Shown: positions 18,686 through 28,686 of the stretch, in pieces
Layout: the number at the start of each line of letters is the position of its first letter
How positions within the stretch are numbered: the stretch's first letter is position 1
Assembly (NCBI RefSeq): GCF_018531495.1
Contig: NZ_JAHDTI010000020.1
Coordinates: 1 to 64,000, forward strand
Origin: Nonomuraea sediminis
GTDB lineage: Bacteria; Actinomycetota; Actinomycetes; Streptosporangiales; Streptosporangiaceae
Reading direction: 5' to 3'
Length of the DNA: 64,000 nt
Program-made: the position numbers and the translations under genes
Notes under the pieces: generated by a model
What the model was told of the DNA's origin: nothing
Database searches by the model: none
The model's input: only the letters and a program-made list of their open reading frames with translations

Positions 18686-19060
18686 GTGCCCACTATTCAG
18701 CAGTTGGTCCGAAAGGGCCGGCAGGACAAGGTCGCAAAGACCAAGACTCCTGCCCTCAAGGGGAATCCGCAGCGACGCGGTGTGTGCCAGCGCGTCTACA
18801 CCACGACCCCGAAGAAGCCCAACTCGGCACTGCGCAAGGTCGCTCGTGTGCGACTCACCAACGGCATCGAGGTCACGGCCTACATCCCGGGTGTGGGTCA
18901 CAACCTGCAGGAGCACTCGATCGTCCTGGTTCGCGGCGGTCGTGTGAAGGACCTGCCGGGTGTTCGCTACAAGATCATCCGTGGTTCGCTCGACACCCAG
19001 GGTGTCCGCAACCGTAAGCAGGCCCGCAGCAAGTACGGCGCGAAGAGGGAGAAGAGCTAA
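18686..19060 (+). CDS. rpsL: 30S ribosomal protein S12
   Basis: 124 aa from GTG 18686, chosen because GGAG lies five bases upstream and the protein then begins MPTIQQLVRKGR as in all actinobacterial S12; an in-frame GTG two codons earlier is less well placed. S12 sits at the decoding centre. The streptomycin-resistance hotspots look wild-type (TTTPKKPNSALRK, with unchanged Lys near 43, and PGVGHNLQEHS). It is the first gene of the str operon, with rpsG two bases after its stop. Confidence 0.98.
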   Translation: MPTIQQLVRKGRQDKVAKTKTPALKGNPQRRGVCQRVYTTTPKKPNSALRKVARVRLTNGIEVTAYIPGVGHNLQEHSIVLVRGGRVKDLPGVRYKIIRGSLDTQGVRNRKQARSKYGAKREKS

Positions 19061-19062
19061 CC

Positions 19063-19533
19063 ATGCCTCGTAAGGGTTCTCCCGGCCGCCGTCAGCTGAT
19101 GTCTGACCCGGTGTACAACTCGCCGCTTGTGACCGCCCTGATCAACAAGGTGCTCCTGGACGGCAAGCGTTCCATCGCGCAGTCGATCGTGTACGGCGCC
19201 CTCGAGGGCTGCAGGGACAAGACCGGCAACGACCCGGTCGTCACCCTCAAGCGCGCGCTTGACAACGTCAAGCCGACCCTCGAGGTCCGCAGCCGCCGCG
19301 TCGGTGGCGCGACCTACCAGGTGCCCGTCGAGGTGCGCGCCGCGCGCAGCACCACGCTGGCCCTGCGCTGGCTGGTGCAGTATTCGCGCGCCCGCCGCGA
19401 GAAGACCATGACCGAGCGCCTCATGAACGAGCTCCTCGACGCCAGCAACGGCCTCGGCGCGAGCGTCAAGAAGCGCGAGGACACCCACAAGATGGCCGAG
19501 TCCAACAAGGCCTTCGCCCACTACCGCTGGTAA
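19063..19533 (+). CDS. rpsG: 30S ribosomal protein S7
   Basis: 156 aa, full length (MPRKGSPGRRQL... to ...AFAHYRW). S7 nucleates assembly of the 3' domain of 16S rRNA and in enteric bacteria represses its own operon by binding the mRNA between rpsL and rpsG. Here that gap is only 2 bases, so control of that kind would have to work differently. The start is ATG 19063 with GAGGGAGAAG in the end of rpsL as ribosome-binding site. Confidence 0.98.
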   Translation: MPRKGSPGRRQLMSDPVYNSPLVTALINKVLLDGKRSIAQSIVYGALEGCRDKTGNDPVVTLKRALDNVKPTLEVRSRRVGGATYQVPVEVRAARSTTLALRWLVQYSRARREKTMTERLMNELLDASNGLGASVKKREDTHKMAESNKAFAHYRW

Positions 19534-19572
19534 CCCCGGCGGGTTCGACGAGACGACGAGGACGCGAGAGAA

Positions 19573-21661
<2,089 letters not shown>

Positions 21662-21672
<11 letters not shown>

Positions 21673-21764
21673 CTCCGGGACCCCTATGGCAAAGGGGTGA
21701 CGAGCGATCGTCGCCCCGCTGCCGAAGGGGCCTCGGGGCGGATAAGCTCCGGGACCCCTGTGGC
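21662..21764 (+). repeat. Direct repeat of the fusA 3' end in the fusA-tuf gap
   Basis: The ~30 bases at 21662-21690 (containing the fusA stop and CTCCGGGACCCCTATGGC) recur at 21735-21764 with a few changes (CTCCGGGACCCCTGTGGC, one mismatch in 18). Both copies carry ACCCCT, which pairs with AGGGGT downstream: the first closes a short hairpin at 21680-21698, the second can pair with 21813-21818 and enclose the larger stem at 21783-21810. This looks like a tandem duplication that built a structured leader. Confidence 0.7.
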
Positions 21765-21782
21765 GGGAAACCGCCGCGACTT

Positions 21783-21810
21783 TGGTGGGACGGCGCGAGC
21801 CGTACCACCA
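21783..21810 (+). promoter_or_regulatory. Stem-loop with GCGA tetraloop in the tuf leader
   Basis: TGGTGG (21783-21788) pairs with CCACCA (21805-21810) and CGGC (21791-21794) with GCCG (21799-21802). An A-T pair and a single G-A mismatch lie between the two helices, and the loop GCGA is of the stable GNRA type. It lies 72 bases upstream of the tuf start. It may be an mRNA control element or a processing signal separating tuf from fusA; no protein or ligand can be named. Confidence 0.55.
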
Positions 21811-21881
21811 CCTAGGGGTTCGGGGACTCCCGGGCCCGAGTGTGTAGACGAAATGCAGTCAGATTCTCAAGGAGAGAACCA

Positions 21882-23075
21882 GTGGGCAAGGCCAAGTTCG
21901 AGCGGAATAAGCCGCACATGAACATCGGCACCATTGGGCACATCGACCACGGCAAGACCACGCTGACCGCGGCGATCACCAAGGTGCTTCACGACCGTTA
22001 CCCCGAGCTGAACCAGGCGACGCCGTTCGACAAGATCGACAAGGCGCCGGAGGAGAAGGCTCGTGGCATTACGATCTCCATCGCGCACGTCGAGTACCAG
22101 ACCGAGAAGCGCCACTACGCCCACGTGGACTGCCCCGGTCACGCTGACTACGTGAAGAACATGATCACCGGTGCCGCCCAGATGGACGGCGCCATCCTCG
22201 TGGTCGCCGCCACCGACGGCCCGATGCCGCAGACGAAGGAGCACGTCCTCCTGGCCCGCCAGGTCGGCGTCCCCTACATCGTCGTGGCCCTCAACAAGGC
22301 CGACATGGTCGACGACGAGGAGATCCTGGAGCTCGTCGAGCTCGAGGTCCGTGAGCTGCTCTCGGCTCAGGAGTTCCCCGGCGACGACCTGCCCGTCGTG
22401 CGCGTATCCGCTCTCAAGGCCCTCGAGGGCGACGAGAAGTGGGCCGACAGCATCATCGAGCTGATGAACGCCGTCGACGAGAACGTGCCCGAGCCTCCGC
22501 GTGACACGGAGAAGGCGTTCCTCATGCCGGTCGAGGACGTGTTCTCGATCACCGGTCGCGGCACCGTCGTCACCGGTCGTATCGAGCGCGGCATCGTCAA
22601 GATCAACGAGCAGGTCGACATCATCGGCATCAAGCCGGAGAAGACGACGACCACCGTCACCAGCATCGAGATGTTCAACAAGATGCTCGACGAGGGTCAC
22701 GCGGGTGACAACGCCGCCCTGCTGCTCCGCGGCATCAAGCGCGACGACGTCGAGCGCGGCCAGTGCATCATCAAGCCGGGCACGACCACCCCGCACACCG
22801 AGTTCACCGGCCAGGTCTACATCCTGTCCAAGGACGAGGGCGGCCGCCACACGCCGTTCTTCAACAACTACCGTCCTCAGTTCTACTTCCGTACGACTGA
22901 CGTGACCGGTGTTGTGAACCTCCCCGAGGGCACCGAGATGGTCATGCCGGGCGACAACACCGAAATGCGCGTTGAGCTGATCCAGCCCATCGCCATGGAG
23001 GAAGGCCTCAAGTTCGCGATCCGCGAGGGTGGCCGCACCGTCGGCGCCGGTCGCGTCGTGAAGATCATCAAGTAG
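21882..23075 (+). CDS. tuf: Elongation factor Tu with thiopeptide-resistance residues
   Basis: 397 aa from GTG 21882, preceded by AAGGAGAG; an upstream in-frame ATG (21840) lacks support because EF-Tu then gains 14 foreign residues. The G1 motif GHIDHGKTT, the DCPGH G3 motif and NKAD are intact, so it is functional. Two domain-2 residues stand out. Ser261 (AGC, 22662-22664, in VTSIEM) aligns with E. coli Gly257. Ala279 (GCC, 22716-22718, in DNAALLLRG) aligns with E. coli Gly275. Streptomyces EF-Tu1 has Gly at both, as I recall it. G257S and G275A are the E. coli changes I know to give GE2270A resistance and to explain the P. rosea producer EF-Tu. This is therefore both a housekeeping factor and the likely self-resistance determinant of the adjacent thiopeptide cluster. 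Confidence 0.97.
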   Translation: MGKAKFERNKPHMNIGTIGHIDHGKTTLTAAITKVLHDRYPELNQATPFDKIDKAPEEKARGITISIAHVEYQTEKRHYAHVDCPGHADYVKNMITGAAQMDGAILVVAATDGPMPQTKEHVLLARQVGVPYIVVALNKADMVDDEEILELVELEVRELLSAQEFPGDDLPVVRVSALKALEGDEKWADSIIELMNAVDENVPEPPRDTEKAFLMPVEDVFSITGRGTVVTGRIERGIVKINEQVDIIGIKPEKTTTTVTSIEMFNKMLDEGHAGDNAALLLRGIKRDDVERGQCIIKPGTTTPHTEFTGQVYILSKDEGGRHTPFFNNYRPQFYFRTTDVTGVVNLPEGTEMVMPGDNTEMRVELIQPIAMEEGLKFAIREGGRTVGAGRVVKIIK

Positions 23076-23078
23076 CAC

Positions 23079-23093
23079 GACCGCGGGGCGGTC
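23079..23093 (+). terminator. Short hairpin after tuf
   Basis: GACCGC (23079-23084) and GCGGTC (23088-23093) form a perfect 6-bp stem with a GGG loop three bases after the tuf stop. It is followed by more GC-rich inverted sequence (GGCCCCCGGG...GGGACCGGCC). It is likely part of the str operon terminator, without a T-run. Confidence 0.55.
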
Positions 23094-23180
23094 GGCCCCC
23101 GGGTAACCAGGGACCGGCCGCCATCGCGTGACAAGGGGCGGAAGTCCGTACGGCTCCCGCTCCGCGGCTCCACGGACCAG

Positions 23181-23233
23181 CCGTGATCCAGCAGTCGCTT
23201 CGGCCAGTGACCGAAGCAACTGCCGGATCACGG
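23181..23233 (+). promoter_or_regulatory. Long stem-loop in the S10 operon leader
   Basis: Three matched helices stack: CCGTGATCC (23181-23189) with GGATCACGG (23225-23233), GCAGT (23191-23195) with ACTGC (23219-23223), and GCTTCGG (23197-23203) with CCGAAGC (23211-23217). That is 21 bp in a 23-position stem with two single mismatches and a 7-base loop. It ends 102 bases before the rpsJ start. A smaller perfect hairpin, GCGGCA/TGCCGC (23279-23293), with TTTTT seven bases beyond, lies between. This could be an attenuator or a ribosomal-protein binding site; E. coli S10 operons are controlled by L4 through leader RNA, but no sequence likeness is claimed. Confidence 0.6.
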
Positions 23234-23335
23234 AATCAAACGGCAGATCACCAACGTCTGTCACGTGGGGTCAATTCAGCGGCAACCTGCCGCACGATAC
23301 TTTTTCAGACGACAGCGAAGGACACCGAGGCCACT

Positions 23336-23644
23336 ATGGCGGGACAGAAGATCCGCATCCGGCTTAAGGCCTATGACCACGAGGTCATCGACAGCTCGGC
23401 CAAGAAGATCGTCGAGACGGTGACGCGGACTGGCGCGAAGGTCGCGGGCCCGGTGCCGCTGCCGACCGAGAAGAACGTGTACTGCGTCATCCGCTCGCCG
23501 CACAAGTACAAGGACAGCCGCGAGCACTTCGAGATGCGCACGCACAAGCGGCTGATTGACATCATCGACCCGACGCCCAAGACCGTCGACTCGCTCATGC
23601 GGCTCGACCTCCCCGCGGGCGTCGACATTTCGATCAAGCTCTGA
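23336..23644 (+). CDS. rpsJ: 30S ribosomal protein S10 (NusE)
   Basis: 102 aa beginning MAGQKIRIRLKAYDHEVID at ATG 23336; the frame is open upstream but the family start and GAGG five bases before fix this ATG. S10 is a 30S head protein and also part of the antitermination complex with NusB. It is the first gene of the S10 operon, 260 bases downstream of tuf, so in this genome the str and S10 operons adjoin. The long leader carries the stem-loops described at 23181-23293. Confidence 0.98.
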   Translation: MAGQKIRIRLKAYDHEVIDSSAKKIVETVTRTGAKVAGPVPLPTEKNVYCVIRSPHKYKDSREHFEMRTHKRLIDIIDPTPKTVDSLMRLDLPAGVDISIKL

Positions 23645-23658
23645 GGGAACGCACTGAC

Positions 23659-24312
23659 ATGGCTAAGACGACAAAGGGCGTCCTGGGCAAGAAGCTCGGC
23701 ATGACCCAGGTCTTCGACGCGGACAACCGGATGGTGCCGGTGACCGTGGTCGAGGCCGGTCCGTGCGTGGTGACCCGCGTCCGCACCGCCGACAAGGACG
23801 GCTACTCCGCCATCCAGCTCGGCTTCGGGCAGGTCGACCCCAGGAAGGTCAACAAGCCGCTCGGCGACTACCTGCGCAAGCACGACATCACCCCGCGCCG
23901 TTACTTCGCGGAGATCCGCACCGACGACGCGAGCGACTACACCCTGGGCCAGGAGCTGCTGGCCGACACCTTCGAGGCCGGCCAGTTCGTCGACGTGACG
24001 GGCAAGAGCAAGGGCAAGGGCTTCGCCGGTGTCATGAAGCGGCACGGCTTCGGTGGTCTGGGCGCGTCGCACGGTACGCAGCGCAAGCACCGCTCGCCGG
24101 GTTCCATCGGTGGCTGCGCCACCCCGGGCCGCGTTTTCAAGGGTCTGCGTATGGCTGGTCGGATGGGTAACGTCCGCACCACCGTGCAGAGCCTCAAGGT
24201 TCACTCCGTGGACGCCGAGAAGGGCCTCATCCTGATCAAGGGTGCGATCCCCGGCGCCAACGGCAGCCTGGTCCTCGTTCGCACCGCTGCCAAGAAGGGG
24301 GCTGCCAAGTGA
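23659..24312 (+). CDS. rplC: 50S ribosomal protein L3
   Basis: 217 aa, MAKTTKGVLGKKLGMTQVF at the N-terminus and the conserved central extension SHGTQRKHRSPGSIGGCATPGRVFKG that reaches the peptidyl-transferase centre. L3 starts 50S assembly. The gene follows rpsJ by 14 bases and its end overlaps the GTG of rplD by 4 bp (GTGA). Confidence 0.98.
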   Translation: MAKTTKGVLGKKLGMTQVFDADNRMVPVTVVEAGPCVVTRVRTADKDGYSAIQLGFGQVDPRKVNKPLGDYLRKHDITPRRYFAEIRTDDASDYTLGQELLADTFEAGQFVDVTGKSKGKGFAGVMKRHGFGGLGASHGTQRKHRSPGSIGGCATPGRVFKGLRMAGRMGNVRTTVQSLKVHSVDAEKGLILIKGAIPGANGSLVLVRTAAKKGAAK

Positions 24313-24959
24313 GCACCACTATTGACGTCCTCGACGCCAGCGGCGCCAAGGCCGGCACCGTAGACCTGCCCGAGGACATCTTCGGCACCAAGGTCAACGT
24401 TCCGCTGATCCATCAGGTGGTCGTGGCCCAGCTCGCCGCTCGCCGGCAGGGCACCCACAAGGCCAAGACCCGCGGTGAGGTCAGCGGTGGCGGCAAGAAG
24501 CCGTACCGCCAGAAGGGCACCGGCCGCGCCCGTCAGGGCTCGACCCGTGCGCCGCAGTTCGCCGGCGGTGGCACCGTCCACGGTCCGGTCCCGCGCGACT
24601 ACTCGCAGCGGACGCCCAAGAAGATGAAGTCCGCCGCGCTGCGTGGCGCCCTGTCCGACCGGGCGACCGGCGGTCGCGTGCACGTGGTGAGCGGGCTGGT
24701 CACCGGAGAGACGCCGAAGACCAAGGCCGCTCTCGAGGCACTGCGCAAGGTGACCCAGGCCAAGACCGTCCTCGTCGTGGTCGACGAGGCCGACGAGCTG
24801 ACCTGGCTGAGCCTGCGCAACGCCCCCGAGGTCCACCTGCTGGACTCCGGGCAGCTCAACACCTACGACGTGCTCGTCCACGACGACGTGGTCTTCACCC
24901 AGGAGGCGTACGACCAGGTTGTCGCCAGGTTGAGCCAGAGCGGGAAGGAAGAGGCCTGA
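24309..24959 (+). CDS. rplD: 50S ribosomal protein L4
   Basis: 216 aa from GTG 24309. The loop GGGKKPYRQKGTGRARQGSTRAPQF (residues ~59-83) lines the exit tunnel near the macrolide site and is unaltered. In E. coli L4 also represses the S10 operon. It is coupled to rplC (GTGA) and to rplW (TGATG). Confidence 0.98.
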   Translation: MSTTIDVLDASGAKAGTVDLPEDIFGTKVNVPLIHQVVVAQLAARRQGTHKAKTRGEVSGGGKKPYRQKGTGRARQGSTRAPQFAGGGTVHGPVPRDYSQRTPKKMKSAALRGALSDRATGGRVHVVSGLVTGETPKTKAALEALRKVTQAKTVLVVVDEADELTWLSLRNAPEVHLLDSGQLNTYDVLVHDDVVFTQEAYDQVVARLSQSGKEEA

Positions 24960-25282
24960 TGACCGAGACTCAGGGCAGGCTCGAGAGGGTCACCGACCCG
25001 CGCGACGTCATCGTCAAGCCGGTGGTTTCTGAGAAGAGCTACGGCCTGATCGACGAGCACAACAAGTACACGTTCCTGGTGAAGACGACCGCGAACAAGA
25101 CCCAGATCAAGATCGCGGTCGAGCAGATCTTCGGGGTCAAGGTCACCAGCGTGAACACGATCAACCGGCAGGGGAAGCGCAAGCGGACCCGCACCGGGTT
25201 CGGCAAGCGGCCCGACACCAAGCGCGCGATCGTGAGCCTGGTCGAGGGTGACCGGATTGACATCTTCGGTCAGATCGGCTGA
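24959..25282 (+). CDS. rplW: 50S ribosomal protein L23
   Basis: 107 aa; about ten residues (MTETQGRLER) precede the usual DPRDVIVKPVVSEKSY start. L23 surrounds the exit of the nascent-chain tunnel and docks trigger factor and SRP. ATG 24959 overlaps the rplD stop by one base (TGATG), a standard coupling. Confidence 0.97.
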   Translation: MTETQGRLERVTDPRDVIVKPVVSEKSYGLIDEHNKYTFLVKTTANKTQIKIAVEQIFGVKVTSVNTINRQGKRKRTRTGFGKRPDTKRAIVSLVEGDRIDIFGQIG

Positions 25283-25314
25283 GCGCTCGCCGTACATAGC
25301 TAGTGAGGGCGAAA

Positions 25315-25336
25315 CCGCCGCACATTCGTGCGGCGG
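25315..25336 (+). terminator. Hairpin between rplW and rplB
   Basis: CCGCCGCAC (25315-25323) and GTGCGGCGG (25328-25336) form a perfect 9-bp stem with ATTC loop, followed by GTTCTCCC. It sits in a 91-base gap, the only sizeable gap in the first half of the S10 operon. It may tune expression or protect mRNA rather than stop it, since rplB follows directly. Confidence 0.5.
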
Positions 25337-25373
25337 GTTCTCCCATGTAACCGACAAAGGATGAACGAAAAAG

Positions 25374-26210
25374 ATGGGCATCCGTAAGTACAAGCCGACG
25401 ACCCCGGGTCGCCGCGGCTCGAGTGTCTCGGACTTCTCCGAGATCACCCGCAGCACGCCCGAGAAGTCGCTGCTTGCGCCCCTTCACAGCAAGGGCGGCC
25501 GCAACGTACACGGCCGGGTCACCGCACGCCACCAGGGCGGCGGTCACAAGCGCGCCTACCGGATCATCGACTTCCGTAGGCATGACAAGGACGGCATTCC
25601 GGCCAAGGTCGCTCACATCGAGTACGACCCCAACCGCACCGCCAACATCGCTCTGCTGCACTACGCCGACGGTGAGAAGCGCTACATCATCGCGCCGACC
25701 GGCCTCAAGCAGGGTGACCGGATCGAGAACGGCCCCTCGGCCGACATCAAGCCGGGCAACTGCCTGCCGCTGCGCAACATCCCGACCGGTACCTTCATCC
25801 ACGCTGTGGAGCTGCGTCCCGGCGGCGGTGCCAAGCTCGGCCGCTCCGCGGGCGCGCAGATCCAGCTGCTCGCCAAGGAGGGCCAGTACGCCACGCTGCG
25901 TATGCCCTCGGGCGAGATGCGCATGGTGGACGTCCGCTGCCGCGCCTCGGTCGGTCAGGTCGGCAATGCCGAGCAGGCCAACATCAACTGGGGTAAGGCC
26001 GGCCGTATGCGGTGGAAGGGCAAGCGCCCGACCGTCCGTGGTGTCGCGATGAACCCCGTCGACCACCCGCACGGTGGTGGTGAGGGTAAGACCTCCGGTG
26101 GTCGCCACCCGGTCAACCCCAAGGGCAAGCCCGAGGGCCGTACCCGTCAGGCGAACAAGGCCAGTGACAGGCTGATCATCCGCCGTCGGTCCAAGAGGAA
26201 GAAGCGGTAG
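25374..26210 (+). CDS. rplB: 50S ribosomal protein L2
   Basis: 278 aa, full length. The conserved peptidyl-transferase-centre region GVAMNPVDHPHGGGEGKTSGGRHPVNPKGKP contains the His essential for activity. The start is ATG 25374 with AAAGGATG upstream. It is followed by rpsS after 11 bases. Confidence 0.98.
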   Translation: MGIRKYKPTTPGRRGSSVSDFSEITRSTPEKSLLAPLHSKGGRNVHGRVTARHQGGGHKRAYRIIDFRRHDKDGIPAKVAHIEYDPNRTANIALLHYADGEKRYIIAPTGLKQGDRIENGPSADIKPGNCLPLRNIPTGTFIHAVELRPGGGAKLGRSAGAQIQLLAKEGQYATLRMPSGEMRMVDVRCRASVGQVGNAEQANINWGKAGRMRWKGKRPTVRGVAMNPVDHPHGGGEGKTSGGRHPVNPKGKPEGRTRQANKASDRLIIRRRSKRKKR

Positions 26211-26221
26211 GAGCAGCCACA

Positions 26222-26500
26222 ATGCCACGTAGTCTTAAGAAGGGCCCCTTCGTGGACGATCACCTTCAGAAGAAGGTGGACGTCCAGAACGAGAAGGGCA
26301 CCAAGAACGTCATCAAGACGTGGTCGCGTCGATCCATGATCGTTCCCGACATGCTCGGGCACACGATCGCCGTGCACGACGGCCGCAAGCACGTCCCGGT
26401 GTTCGTCACCGAGTCGATGATCGGTCACAAGCTCGGGGAGTTCGCGCCGACGCGCACGTTCCGCAGCCACGTCAAGGAAGACCGCCGCAGCCGGCGGTAA
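26222..26500 (+). CDS. rpsS: 30S ribosomal protein S19
   Basis: 92 aa, MPRSLKKGPFVDDHL at the start and ...HVKEDRRSRR at the end, standard length. S19 pairs with S13 in the 30S head. It is spaced 11 bases from rplB and 24 bases from rplV, within the S10 operon. Confidence 0.98.
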   Translation: MPRSLKKGPFVDDHLQKKVDVQNEKGTKNVIKTWSRRSMIVPDMLGHTIAVHDGRKHVPVFVTESMIGHKLGEFAPTRTFRSHVKEDRRSRR

Positions 26501-26524
26501 GCGTCCCGGAAGTAGGAGAAAGCG

Positions 26525-26878
26525 ATGGAAGCCAGGGCTCAGGCGCGGTTCGTCCGTGTCACGCCCCTCAAGGCCCGCCGCGTGGTGGACCTTATTCGCG
26601 GGCTGCCCGCTTCGGAGGCGCAGGCCGTGCTGCAGTTCGCTCCCCAGGCGGCGAGCGAGCCGATCTACAAGGTGCTCTCGTCCGCGATGGCGAACGCCGA
26701 GCACAACTTCGATCTCGACCCGCAGACGCTCTTCGTGAGCCGGGCGTGGGTCGACGAGGGCCCGACGCTGAAGCGGTTCCGCCCGCGTGCCCAGGGTCGC
26801 GCCTACCGGATCAACAAGCGGACGAGCCACATCACTGTGATCGTGGAATCCCGCGAGCCGAAGGGAAGGACCCGCTAG
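26525..26878 (+). CDS. rplV: 50S ribosomal protein L22
   Basis: 117 aa (MEARAQARFVRVTPLKARRVVDLIRG...). The beta-hairpin residues at the C-terminal side (RPRAQGRAYRINKRTSHITVIV) form part of the exit tunnel and look normal. AGGAGAAA precedes ATG 26525. The stop overlaps the rpsC GTG by one base. Confidence 0.98.
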   Translation: MEARAQARFVRVTPLKARRVVDLIRGLPASEAQAVLQFAPQAASEPIYKVLSSAMANAEHNFDLDPQTLFVSRAWVDEGPTLKRFRPRAQGRAYRINKRTSHITVIVESREPKGRTR

Positions 26879-27726
26879 TGGGCCAGAAGGTTAACCCGCA
26901 CGGGTTCCGCCTCGGCATCACGACCGACTTCAAGAGCCGGTGGTACGCCGACAAGCTTTACAAGTCGTACGTCGCGGAGGACGTCGCGATCCGTCGCATG
27001 CTGCAGAAGGGCATGGAGCGGGCCGGCATCTCCAAGGTCGAGATCGAGCGCACGACGGACCGCGTGCAGGTGGACATCCACACCGCGCGTCCCGGCATCG
27101 TGATCGGCCGCCGCGGCGCCGAGGCGGACCGTATCCGTGGCGACCTCGAGAAGCTGACCAAGAAGCAGGTCCAGCTGAACATCCTCGAGGTCAAGAACCC
27201 CGAGATCGACGCGCAGCTCGTCGCCCAGGGCGTCGCTGAGCAGCTGTCCAGCCGTGTCTCGTTCCGCCGTGCCATGCGCAAGGCGATGCAGTCGGCCATG
27301 AAGTCCGGCGCCAAGGGCATCCGTGTCCAGTGCGCGGGTCGTCTGGGCGGCGCCGAGATGTCCCGGTCGGAGTTCTACCGCGAGGGTCGTGTGCCGCTGC
27401 ACACGCTGCGCGCTGACATCGACTACGGCTTCTACGAGGCCCGGACCACCTTCGGCCGTATCGGCGTGAAGGTGTGGATCTACAAGGGTGAGGCTCCGAC
27501 GAGCCGCGCCGAGCGCGAGGCGGCCGCCGCCGGCGCCCGTGCCGGCCAGCGTCGCGAGCGTGACGACCGTCGCGGTGGCGGCGACCGTCCCCGTCGTGGT
27601 GGCGCCGGTGGCGCCCGCCGCGGTGGCGGTGGCGGCCGTGGTGACCGCGCGCCCAGGACTGAGGCGGCCGCGCAGGCCGCCCCCGAGACCGGCCCGGCTG
27701 CGCAGCCGGGTGCTGAAGGGAGCTGA
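26878..27726 (+). CDS. rpsC: 30S ribosomal protein S3 with RGG-rich tail
   Basis: 282 aa from GTG 26878 (MGQKVNPHGFRLGI). The KH domain GIVIGRRGAEADRIR (near residues 73-87) and the C-terminal S3 domain end near residue 210. Beyond that is a ~70-residue disordered tail dominated by Arg, Gly and Asp (RRERDDRRGGGDRPRRGG...), then Ala/Pro. Such tails occur in other actinobacterial S3 proteins and may bind RNA. A similar Arg/Gly-rich patch begins S5 at 31884. Confidence 0.98.
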   Translation: MGQKVNPHGFRLGITTDFKSRWYADKLYKSYVAEDVAIRRMLQKGMERAGISKVEIERTTDRVQVDIHTARPGIVIGRRGAEADRIRGDLEKLTKKQVQLNILEVKNPEIDAQLVAQGVAEQLSSRVSFRRAMRKAMQSAMKSGAKGIRVQCAGRLGGAEMSRSEFYREGRVPLHTLRADIDYGFYEARTTFGRIGVKVWIYKGEAPTSRAEREAAAAGARAGQRRERDDRRGGGDRPRRGGAGGARRGGGGGRGDRAPRTEAAAQAAPETGPAAQPGAEGS

Positions 27727-27728
27727 CC

Positions 27729-28148
27729 ATGCTGATCCCGCGCAGGGTCAAGCACCGCAAGCAGCACCGGCCCGACCGCAGCGGCGCCGCCAAGGGCGGC
27801 ACCAGGGTCGTGTTCGGCGAGTTCGGCATTCAGGCGATTGAGCACTCCTACGTGACCAACCGCCAGATCGAGTCGGCTCGTATTGCGATGACCCGTCACA
27901 TCAAGCGTGGTGGAAAGGTGTGGATCAACATCTACCCCGACCGCCCGCTGACCAAGAAGCCGGCCGAGACCCGCATGGGCTCCGGTAAGGGTTCGCCCGA
28001 GTGGTGGATCGCGAACGTCAAGCCGGGGCGCGTCATGTTCGAGCTGTCCGGAGTCGCCGAGCCGATCGCCCGTGAGGCGCTCACTCGCGCGATCCACAAG
28101 CTCCCCATGAAGTGCAAGATCGTTAAGCGTGAAGTTGGTGAGGCGTGA
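27729..28148 (+). CDS. rplP: 50S ribosomal protein L16
   Basis: 139 aa, MLIPRRVKHRKQHRPDRSG..., with the conserved MGSGKGSPEWWIANVKPGR segment that contacts the A-site tRNA elbow. It is 2 bases after rpsC and its TGA overlaps the rpmC ATG (TGATG). Confidence 0.98.
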   Translation: MLIPRRVKHRKQHRPDRSGAAKGGTRVVFGEFGIQAIEHSYVTNRQIESARIAMTRHIKRGGKVWINIYPDRPLTKKPAETRMGSGKGSPEWWIANVKPGRVMFELSGVAEPIAREALTRAIHKLPMKCKIVKREVGEA

Positions 28149-28384
28149 TGGCTAAGGGCCTGACCGCCGGCGAGCTGCGGGTGGAGGACCAGGACACCCT
28201 GGTCCAGAAGCTCAAGGAAGCCAAGGAGGAGCTGTTCAACCTCCGCTTCCAGTCAGCGACCGGTCAGTTGGAGAGCCACGGTCGGCTGCGTGCCGTCCGC
28301 CGCGAGATCGCCCGTATCTACACCGTGATGCGTGAGCGTGAGCTCGGCATCGTCACGGTTGAGAAGGAGACGAGCGATGGCTGA
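28148..28384 (+). CDS. rpmC: 50S ribosomal protein L29
   Basis: 78 aa from ATG 28148, coupled to the rplP stop. The helical motif KLKEAKEELFNLRFQSATGQLE is diagnostic. It is slightly longer at the N-terminus than the shortest L29 proteins. Its last 8 bases overlap the start of rpsQ. Confidence 0.97.
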   Translation: MAKGLTAGELRVEDQDTLVQKLKEAKEELFNLRFQSATGQLESHGRLRAVRREIARIYTVMRERELGIVTVEKETSDG

Positions 28385-28661
28385 GACCGAGACCACCGAG
28401 ACCACCGACGCGCGGAACTTCCGCAAGGTCCGCGAGGGCCTGGTCGTCAGCGACAAGATGGACAAGACCGTCGTCGTCGCCGTCGAGGACCGCGTCAAGC
28501 ACCGTCTGTACGGCAAGGTCATCCGCCGTACGACCAAGTACAAGGCGCATGACGAGGCCAACGCCTGTGGCGTGGGCGACCGTGTGCTGCTGATGGAGAC
28601 CCGCCCCCTCTCCGCTACCAAGCGGTGGAGGGTCGTGGAGATCCTCGAGAAGGCCAAGTAA
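28377..28661 (+). CDS. rpsQ: 30S ribosomal protein S17
   Basis: 94 aa. ATG 28377 (MAETETTETTDARNFRK) lies inside the end of rpmC, and AAGGAGACGAGCG supplies the ribosome-binding site. The core GLVVSDKMDKTVVVAVEDRVKHRLYGK is standard. It is the last gene before a 186-base gap with strong hairpins, so it probably ends the S10 transcription unit or a major segment of it. Confidence 0.97.
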   Translation: MAETETTETTDARNFRKVREGLVVSDKMDKTVVVAVEDRVKHRLYGKVIRRTTKYKAHDEANACGVGDRVLLMETRPLSATKRWRVVEILEKAK

Positions 28662-28686
28662 TCCTTCTCGGATATACCGCGCCTCG

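Noticed and set aside
18686..19060. Streptomycin-resistant S12 as a second resistance
   Set aside because: The two lysine regions that mutate in resistant strains look wild-type; S12 is not the expected target of this thiopeptide class.
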